Source: Kibdelosporangium banguiense
GTDB taxonomy: Bacteria; Actinomycetota; Actinomycetes; Mycobacteriales; Pseudonocardiaceae
DNA length: 64,000 bases
Assembly: GCF_017876405.1 (NCBI RefSeq)
Contig: NZ_JAGINW010000001.1
Coordinates: 1,873,203 to 1,937,202 of the forward strand
Reading direction: 5' to 3'
The notes beneath the pieces are model-generated. The model saw only the letters and a program-made list of their open reading frames with translations, ran no database searches and was not told where the DNA came from. The position numbers and the translations under genes are program-made. Shown here one piece after another: positions 58,274 through 64,000 of this stretch (position 1 is the first letter of the stretch; each line of letters opens with the position of its first letter).

Positions 58274-59278
58274 GTGACCACCCCTGTCGTTGGTTGGACT
58301 GATCACGTGGCCAGAGCCCGGCTGCACGTGGTGACCGGCAAGGGCGGAACGGGCAAGACGACGATCGCCGCCGCGCTGGCGATCGCACTGGCCACCGGCG
58401 GCAGGCGGGTGCTGCTCGCCGAGGTCGAGGGCCGCCAGGGCATCGCCCAGCTCTTCGACACCCAGCCACTGCCGTACGAGGAGAAGCGCATCGCGGCCGC
58501 GCCTGGCGGCGGCGAGGTCCGTGCCCTGCACGTGGACGCCGAAGCCGCGCTGCTGGACTACCTGTCGATGTTCTACAACCTGGGCCTGGCCGGCCGGACG
58601 CTGCGCCGGATGGGCGCGATCGACTTCGCCACCACGCTCGCCCCGGGCCTGCGGGACGTGCTGCTGACCGGCAAGATCAAAGAGGTGGTCGGGCGCACGG
58701 GCGACAACGGCAGGCACGTCTACGACGCAGTCGTCCTGGACGCGCCGCCGACCGGCCGGATCGTGAAGTTCCTCGACGTCACCAGGGCCATGGCCGATCT
58801 GGCGAAGGTCGGGCCGATCAAGGGCCAGAGCGACGGCGTGGTCCGGCTGCTGCACTCCGACGACACCGCGGTGCACCTCGTGACACTGCTGGAGGAGATG
58901 CCGGTCCGGGAGACGCTCGAGGCCGTCGCCGACCTCGACGGCGCCGATCTGCGTCCAGGCGCGGTGATCGTCAACCGGGTCCGGCCACCGCGGCTGCCCG
59001 CCCGGTCGGTGACCTCGGCGGCCGGTGGCCGGGTGGACGCGTCCAGGGTCCGTGCCGGGCTGGTCGCGGCCGGTCTCGAACTGGACAAGGAGATCGTCGA
59101 CGGGCTGGTCGCCGAGACGGTCGAGCACGCGATCCGCGTTCAGGCCGAAAGCCGTGCCCGTGAGCAGCTGGCCGAAGGCGATCTGCCCGCGTTGGAGCTG
59201 GCGGAGATGACCGACGGGATCGATCTGGCCGCGCTCTACGAGATGGCCGAGACCATGGTCGAGCAGGGGGTCCGGTGA
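58274..59278 (+). CDS. ArsA/Get3-like ATPase (Rv3679 type)
   Basis: A 334-residue SIMIBI ATPase. The deviant Walker A TGKGGTGKTT (about 21-30), a switch region LLAEVEGRQGIAQLF and VVLDAPPTGRIVKFLD mark the ArsA/Get3 class. There is only one nucleotide domain, and no arsenic-type cysteines are evident. It is translated with the next gene through a GTGA overlap and probably forms a heterodimer with it, as for the mycobacterial pair Rv3679-Rv3680. Old annotations as anion transporter are not supported by a nearby channel gene. Confidence 0.9.
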   Translation: MTTPVVGWTDHVARARLHVVTGKGGTGKTTIAAALAIALATGGRRVLLAEVEGRQGIAQLFDTQPLPYEEKRIAAAPGGGEVRALHVDAEAALLDYLSMFYNLGLAGRTLRRMGAIDFATTLAPGLRDVLLTGKIKEVVGRTGDNGRHVYDAVVLDAPPTGRIVKFLDVTRAMADLAKVGPIKGQSDGVVRLLHSDDTAVHLVTLLEEMPVRETLEAVADLDGADLRPGAVIVNRVRPPRLPARSVTSAAGGRVDASRVRAGLVAAGLELDKEIVDGLVAETVEHAIRVQAESRAREQLAEGDLPALELAEMTDGIDLAALYEMAETMVEQGVR

Positions 59279-60402
59279 GCACACCGGCGTTGAAGACCGA
59301 CGAGCTGATCGACGACCCGTCGACCAAGGTGATCGTCTGCTGCGGATCCGGCGGAGTCGGCAAGACCACGACCGCCGCCGCATTGGCCGTACGCGCGGCT
59401 GAACGCGGCCGCAAGACCGTCGTGCTGACCATCGACCCGGCGCGCCGGCTGGCGCAGGCGCTGGGCCTTCCCGAGCTGGGCAACCAGCCTCGCCGGGTGG
59501 AGGTCGACGGATTCGAACCGGCCGGCGAACTCTCGGCGATGATGCTCGACATGCGCCGCACGTTCGACGACATGGTGCACGCGCACGCCGGTGCCGACAA
59601 GGCCAAGGAAGTACTGGCCAACCCGTTCTACCGGACCATCTCCAGCTCCTTCTCCGGCACGCAGGAGTACATGGCGATGGAGAAGCTCGGGCAGCTTGCG
59701 GCCGAGGGCCAGTGGGACCTGATCATTGTGGACACCCCGCCGAGCCGGTCCGCGCTGGACTTCCTGGACGCACCGCAGCGGCTGTCCACCGCGCTGGACG
59801 GCCGGATGATCAAGCTGCTGGCCGGGCCGGCCAAGGCGGGCGGCTGGGGGCTGCGAAAGATCGTCGGAGCCGGGTTCTCGCTGTTCGCCAAGGCCGTGTC
59901 GACGATCGTGGGCGGGCAGCTGCTGGCCGACGCGAGCGCTTTCGTGCAGGCCTTCGACAGCATGTTCGGGGGTTTCCGGGAGCGCGCCACGCGGACGTAC
60001 GAGCTGCTCAGGTCCGGCGGGACGGCATTCCTGGTGGTCGCCGCGCCCGAGCCGGACGCGTTGCGGGAGGCGAGCTACTTCGTCGAACGGCTGGCCGGTG
60101 AGTCCATGCCGCTGGCCGGACTCGTGGTCAACCGCACGCACCCGACCCTGGCCGACCTGCCCTCACCCAAAGCCTTGGCCGCGGCCGAGGCGTTGGAACG
60201 ACGCGGTGACGCGCCGCTGGCAGCGGCTGTCCTGCGGCTGCACGCCGACCGCGTGTCCGTGGCCGACCGGGAACGGCGCCTCGTGGCCAGGTTCACCAAG
60301 GCGCATGCGGGCGTCGCTGTCGCCCGCGTGCCCGCCATGCCATCCGATGTCCATGACCTGACGGGCCTGCGGTTGATCGGCGAGCAGCTCGGCGCGGGCT
60401 GA
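59275..60402 (+). CDS. ArsA/Get3-like ATPase (Rv3680 type)
   Basis: A 375-residue partner ATPase. Walker A GSGGVGKTTTAAALAV lies near 23-38, then LTIDPARRLAQALGLPELG (the A-loop/switch I region) and LIIVDTPPSRSALDFLDAP (switch II, with the conserved D-T-P-P). It starts with GTG inside the end of its partner. The combination of two non-identical Get3-like subunits is conserved in actinobacteria next to whiB4; the client proteins are unknown here. Confidence 0.9.
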   Translation: MSTPALKTDELIDDPSTKVIVCCGSGGVGKTTTAAALAVRAAERGRKTVVLTIDPARRLAQALGLPELGNQPRRVEVDGFEPAGELSAMMLDMRRTFDDMVHAHAGADKAKEVLANPFYRTISSSFSGTQEYMAMEKLGQLAAEGQWDLIIVDTPPSRSALDFLDAPQRLSTALDGRMIKLLAGPAKAGGWGLRKIVGAGFSLFAKAVSTIVGGQLLADASAFVQAFDSMFGGFRERATRTYELLRSGGTAFLVVAAPEPDALREASYFVERLAGESMPLAGLVVNRTHPTLADLPSPKALAAAEALERRGDAPLAAAVLRLHADRVSVADRERRLVARFTKAHAGVAVARVPAMPSDVHDLTGLRLIGEQLGAG

Positions 60403-60405
60403 AAT

Positions 60406-60714
60406 TCACCCGACCCGGGCATCCTCCACCGGTGCGTGCTCCCGTCTGGCGTGGTCGAGCAGTTCACGCCACGAAGTGACGTCCGGCCTGCGGCGCAACA
60501 GCGCCCGGCGCTCCCGCTCGGTCATCCCGCCCCAGACCCCGAACTCGATCCGGTTGTCCAGCGCCTCGGCGAGGCACTCGGTCCGGACCGGGCACGCGAC
60601 GCATACCAGTTTCGCCTTGCGCTGTTCGGCCCCTCGTACGAAGAGTTCGTCCGGATCATCGCCGCGGCATGCCGCGTTGACGCGCCAGTCCTGCGGTTTC
60701 AGATTCGAATCCAT
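60406..60714 (-). CDS. whiB4: WhiB-family iron-sulfur regulator (WhiB4 type)
   Basis: A 102-residue WhiB protein. Four cysteine ligands C16, C38, C41 and C47 bind a redox-sensitive [4Fe-4S] cluster. GVWGG at 59-63 is the sigma-factor-contact turn, followed by the basic TERERRALLRRRP motif for DNA binding. The position between the ATPase pair and ponA2 is that of M. tuberculosis whiB4, a redox sensor. It is transcribed divergently from ponA2 across 194 nt. Confidence 0.93.
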   Translation of the reverse strand: MDSNLKPQDWRVNAACRGDDPDELFVRGAEQRKAKLVCVACPVRTECLAEALDNRIEFGVWGGMTERERRALLRRRPDVTSWRELLDHARREHAPVEDARVG

Positions 60715-60908
60715 CTCCCCCAGCTCCTACCGTCGTGTCCATTTGCCCGATGCCCCCCGGCATCTGCTGCCTGTCGTGACAGATTGACGACGCTCGAACG
60801 CCCCCGGTTCCACCCCTTCTTCGTCTTTTCGCACACAGGGCGCTCACTGTCAATTCGATTCCGCAGCGTAGCCATGAGCCCGAAAGGGTTAATGGGTACC
60901 CTGGCGTC

Positions 60909-63335
60909 GTGCGCTTCACGAACGGTCTGTTCAAGATGCTCAGCCTCTGCCTGCTCGCCGGCGTTCTGCTGGCCGGGATGCTGTTCCCGGTGGTAGGGGC
61001 CCTGGGGGTGGCGTCCAACCGCGCCAGCGACACGATCGACAGCGCCCAGGCGGAAATGGTCGAGGTGCCGCCCGCACTGATCACCACGATGACCGACGCG
61101 GCCGGCAAGCCGATGGCCACGCTGTACGACCAGTACCGCATCCCGGTCGCCGCGGACCAGATTTCGCCGATCATGAAAGCGGCGTTGATCTCGGTGGAGG
61201 ACCGGCGGTTCTACGAGCACCACGGCGTGGACTGGAAAGGCACGTTCCGTGCTGCTTTGAGCACGAGCGGTGGCAACCAGCAGGGTGGTTCGACACTCAC
61301 GCAGCAATACGTGAAGAACTATCTGATCAACGTGGTCTACCGCAACAACAAGACCGAACAGCAGAAGGCGCAGGAGCCCACCATCGCCCGCAAGCTGCGG
61401 GAGGCGCGGATCGCGCTGCAGCTGGAGCAGAAGATGTCCAAAGAGGACATCATCTCCGGGTACCTCAACGTGGTCGAGTTCTCCAACTCGATCTACGGCA
61501 TCGGCGCCGCCTCGGCGACCTACTTCGGCACCACGCCGGACAAGCTGACCGTGTCACAGGCCGCGCTGCTGGCCGGCATGGTCAACAACCCGACGCTGTA
61601 CAACCCCTGGCGCTTCGCGCCCGAGGCCCTCAAGCGCCGCAACATCGTGCTGGACACCATGGTGCAGAACGGCCGGCTCACCCAGGCCGACGGCGACACG
61701 GCGAAGGCCGAACCGCTGGGTGTGCTGCCGCAGGTCACCAAGCCGGCCAAGAACTGCAACGGCGCCGGGCCGGAAGCCGGCTTCTTCTGCCAGTACGTCG
61801 TGGAATACCTGGGCAAGCTCGGGTTCACCCAGGAACAGCTGGCCATCGGCGGCTACACGATCAAGACCAGCCTGGACATGAACGCGACCACGCTGGCCAA
61901 GAAGGCCGCGATGGACGAGGTGCCCAAGACCACCGACGGCATCGCCAACGTGATGGCGATCGTCAAGCCAGGCAAGGAGAAACACCAGGTCGTCGCCCTG
62001 GTGTCGAACCGCGACTACGGCCAGGACGCGTCCAAGGGCCAGACGCAGTACCCGCAGCCGTACGGCATCGAGAACAAGTTCGGCAACGGCTCGATCTCCA
62101 AGATCTTCACCGCGGCCGCCGCCCTGGAGAAGGGCATGGGCGTCTACAACGTGATCGACGTCCCGGCGGAGTACACCTCGCACCTGTTCACCGGCGGCAA
62201 CGAGAAGAACTGCGCGCGCACCGACAAGCCCAACGACGGCAACACCCGTTGGTACTGCCTGAAGAACGCGGGCACCTACGGCCCGCAGATGACGTTGCAG
62301 GAAGCGCTGGCCAAGTCGCCGAACACCGCGTTCGTCAAGCTGGAAGAGGCCCTCGGCAGCACGGACCCGGTGGTCGACATGGCCGTCCGGCTGGGCATGC
62401 GCGAGACGATGGCCTCCAACAACGACGGCAAGCCTGCCAAGCCCGGCGAGCCGACCCAGGCCCAGCACTTCAAGAGCTCGCCCGGCAACCCCGGCAACGC
62501 CTCGTTCACCCTCGGCCCGAACCCGATGAGCCCGCTGGAGCTGGCGAACGTCGGGGCGACGCTGATGAGCGGCGGCGTCTGGTGCCCGCCGTCGCCGATC
62601 GTGGAGATCATCGACCGCAACGGTCAGCCAGTCGATCTCAAGGGCAAGGAGCAGCCCTGTGAGCAGGCCGTGGCCGAGCCGCTGGCCAACTCGCTCGTGA
62701 CCGGTCTGAGCAAGGACGACCAGGCCGGCGGTACGTCGGCCGCGGCCGCCGGCCGCGCGGGCTGGACCCGGCCGATGATGGGCAAGACCGGCACGACCCA
62801 GGAGTTCAAGTCCGCCGGGTTCCTTGGGGCCGTCCCGCAGTACGCGGCCGCTGTGCTCACCTTCGCCGACGGCAACCGGCCCAGGCCGATCCGCGACACC
62901 GACCCGCCCTCACTGGGCCCCACCGGAAACATCTTCGGCGGCAAAGTGCCGGCCCGGACCTGGTTCGCGGCGATGAAGGGGATACTCGGCGACTCACCGG
63001 TCGAGCAACTGCCCCCGCCTGACCCCAGATACCTCGACGGCGGCGCCGAATCCAGGGTGCCCAACGTGGTCGGCAAGACCCAGCAGGACGCGACCAACAC
63101 CCTGCAGGGCGCCGGCTACCAGGTGAGCGCCGTGCCCCGCGACGACGCGGCCCGTAAGGGCACCGTCGTCAACCAGACCCCGCGTGGCACCAAGCTGCCC
63201 GGCGGCACAATCACGATCTACGTATCCACCGGCCAGGCACCACAGGCGGAAATCCCATCCTCACCGCAGAACCCGCCGCCAAGCGGTGGTCCTCCGCCAC
63301 CGAACGGCGGTGACCCGAACAATCCCGGCGGTTGA
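60909..63335 (+). CDS. ponA2: Bifunctional penicillin-binding protein with PASTA domain (PonA2)
   Basis: Class A PBP that polymerises and cross-links peptidoglycan on the outer membrane face. The 808-residue protein has an N-terminal membrane helix (about 10-35) and a glycosyltransferase domain with EDRRFYEHHG (E97) and GGSTLTQQYVKN. The transpeptidase domain carries SISK (S395-K398), SPN and KTGT (626-629). One PASTA domain (about 717-785, RVPNVVGKTQQDATNTL) is followed by a Pro/Gly-rich tail. GTG 60909 start. M. tuberculosis PonA2 (Rv3682) has the same layout and aids survival in stress. Confidence 0.96.
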   Translation: MRFTNGLFKMLSLCLLAGVLLAGMLFPVVGALGVASNRASDTIDSAQAEMVEVPPALITTMTDAAGKPMATLYDQYRIPVAADQISPIMKAALISVEDRRFYEHHGVDWKGTFRAALSTSGGNQQGGSTLTQQYVKNYLINVVYRNNKTEQQKAQEPTIARKLREARIALQLEQKMSKEDIISGYLNVVEFSNSIYGIGAASATYFGTTPDKLTVSQAALLAGMVNNPTLYNPWRFAPEALKRRNIVLDTMVQNGRLTQADGDTAKAEPLGVLPQVTKPAKNCNGAGPEAGFFCQYVVEYLGKLGFTQEQLAIGGYTIKTSLDMNATTLAKKAAMDEVPKTTDGIANVMAIVKPGKEKHQVVALVSNRDYGQDASKGQTQYPQPYGIENKFGNGSISKIFTAAAALEKGMGVYNVIDVPAEYTSHLFTGGNEKNCARTDKPNDGNTRWYCLKNAGTYGPQMTLQEALAKSPNTAFVKLEEALGSTDPVVDMAVRLGMRETMASNNDGKPAKPGEPTQAQHFKSSPGNPGNASFTLGPNPMSPLELANVGATLMSGGVWCPPSPIVEIIDRNGQPVDLKGKEQPCEQAVAEPLANSLVTGLSKDDQAGGTSAAAAGRAGWTRPMMGKTGTTQEFKSAGFLGAVPQYAAAVLTFADGNRPRPIRDTDPPSLGPTGNIFGGKVPARTWFAAMKGILGDSPVEQLPPPDPRYLDGGAESRVPNVVGKTQQDATNTLQGAGYQVSAVPRDDAARKGTVVNQTPRGTKLPGGTITIYVSTGQAPQAEIPSSPQNPPPSGGPPPPNGGDPNNPGG

Positions 63336-63340
63336 CCGGC

Positions 63341-63378
63341 AAACGGCCCCTCGTGACTCGTTCACGAGGGGCCGTTTT
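63341..63378. terminator. Perfect 16-bp terminator between convergent genes
   Basis: AAACGGCCCCTCGTGA and TCACGAGGGGCCGTTT flank CTCGT, ending in TTTT on the plus strand and with an A-run before the stem for the minus strand. It lies six nt after ponA2 and just before the GatB/YqeY stop. Confidence 0.93.
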
Positions 63379-63381
63379 GTG

Positions 63382-63849
63382 TCAGTTGATACGGGAACGA
63401 ACCGCGGCGGCGACACGGCCGCCTTCGGCCCGGCCGGCGACCTTGGCGTTCGCGGCCTTCATCACGAGCCCCATCTGCTTCTGCGTGGGGGCGCCGCCGA
63501 CCTGCTCGGCGACTTCGGCGACGGCCTGGGAGACCAGCTCGTCGAGTTCGTCGTCGGACAACTGGGCGGGCAGGTACCCGGAGATGATCTCGGCCTCCGC
63601 GCGCTCCGCAGCGGCCTGTTCGGCGCGACCGGCCGCGTCGAACGCCTCGGCGGCCTCCTTGCGCTTCTTGGCCTCCTTGGTGAGCACGCGCTGGACTTCC
63701 TCGTCGGTGAGTTCCCGGGCGGACTTGCCGGCCACTTCCTCGTTGCTCACCGCGGCCAGCACCATCCGCAAGGTCCCCAGCCGGGTGGTTTCCTTCGCCT
63801 TGAGCGCCACGACCAGGTCGGACTTCAATTTGTCCTTCAGCTCCGCCAT
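63382..63849 (-). CDS. GatB/YqeY domain protein
   Basis: A 155-residue helical protein of the YqeY family (MAELKDKLKSDLVVALKAKE, TLRMVLAAVSNEEV, AEIISGYLPAQLSDDELDELV, KQMGLVMKAANAKVAGRAEG). YqeY resembles the tail domain of the Asp/Glu-tRNA amidotransferase subunit GatB and may touch tRNA; its cellular role is unproven. ATG 63849 is chosen; a longer frame to 63951 has no homologous look. It diverges from the partial gene at the window end. Confidence 0.9.
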   Translation of the reverse strand: MAELKDKLKSDLVVALKAKETTRLGTLRMVLAAVSNEEVAGKSARELTDEEVQRVLTKEAKKRKEAAEAFDAAGRAEQAAAERAEAEIISGYLPAQLSDDELDELVSQAVAEVAEQVGGAPTQKQMGLVMKAANAKVAGRAEGGRVAAAVRSRIN

Positions 63850-63926
63850 GACAGCGAACGTTACCGCTGAGGACCATCCGGGCGGTGGCTGCCACCACCG
63901 GCCCGCTCGGCCGTACTCTCGTAAAG

Positions 63927-64000
63927 GTGAGCATGTTGGGCCGGATCGCATTGACCACCACAGCAGCAGGCGCGGCGACAGTCGCCTACGCGGCTGGAAT
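63927..64000 (+). CDS. Start of a further gene, cut by the window end
   Basis: GTG 63927 or ATG 63933 opens MLGRIALTTTAAGAATVAYA, a short N-terminal hydrophobic segment. In M. tuberculosis and relatives this position after ponA2 and the YqeY gene is taken by a metallophosphoesterase with such a start. Only about 24 residues are visible, so the identity is a guess from synteny. Confidence 0.4.
   Translation, partial: MSMLGRIALTTTAAGAATVAYAAG

Overview
The window is a high-GC actinobacterial chromosome segment. Gene order and protein features point to the Pseudonocardiales (Amycolatopsis, Kibdelosporangium or Lentzea type). The main evidence is that its backbone follows the order of Mycobacterium tuberculosis Rv3644c to Rv3683. 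That order runs holB, topA, an Rv3647c-like gene, the Rv3649-type helicase, the Tad pilus genes (Rv3654c-Rv3660c), the HAD phosphatase Rv3661, acs (Rv3667), an Rv3669-Rv3674c block (holin-like, ephE-like, marP, Nudix, thioredoxin, nth), crp (Rv3676), Rv3677c, ridA, the paired ArsA-like ATPases, whiB4 and ponA2. Family and synteny statements come from general knowledge; no search was run.

Layout. 1-13 kb, nearly all on the minus strand: a surface protein, the replication genes holB, an MFS-thymidylate-kinase fusion and topA, two paralogous lipoproteins, and the proton-pumping pyrophosphatase. 13-21.2 kb: a DUF1998 helicase, a small primase-polymerase-like protein, and a translationally coupled Tad/Flp pilus operon that includes a 52-codon pilin gene. 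21.5-23 kb: an RNA hub. A clear 6C small RNA lies on the minus strand, then the HAD phosphatase, then a promoter-to-terminator unit sitting exactly where mycobacteria encode the RNA-polymerase-binding RNA Ms1/MTS2823. 23-32 kb: an inserted peptidoglycan-recycling cluster (nagZ, namZ, an AmiE-like hydrolase, murR, murQ, then a penicillin-acylase-family protein), with a 14-codon leader ORF coupled to murR. 32-40 kb: an excalibur lipoprotein, a degenerate Fic-like protein, acs, an XRE/DUF397 pair, an arsR-arsM divergon, and a nitrilase/DUF2848 divergon with GntR-type boxes.

40-47 kb: NhaA, the marP-to-nth block and crp. 47-52.7 kb is another insertion. It holds an unassigned, very structured intergenic region, an MFS-nucleoside hydrolase pair, a PHP-domain hydrolase and a second beta-clamp-like protein. 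52.7-64 kb returns to the backbone and ends at ponA2, a GatB/YqeY protein and the first codons of one more gene.

Recurring themes are cell-envelope work (Tad pili, muropeptide recycling, MarP, PonA2, lipoproteins), tight translational coupling through 4-nt overlaps with alternative starts (GTG, TTG and one apparent CTG), and proteins that keep a fold but have lost catalytic residues (the TMPK domain, the Fic-like protein and the epoxide-hydrolase-like protein). The best candidates for undescribed biology are the RNA hub at 21.5-23 kb, the multi-hairpin region at 47.55-47.77 kb, and the MurNAc cluster with its leader peptide.
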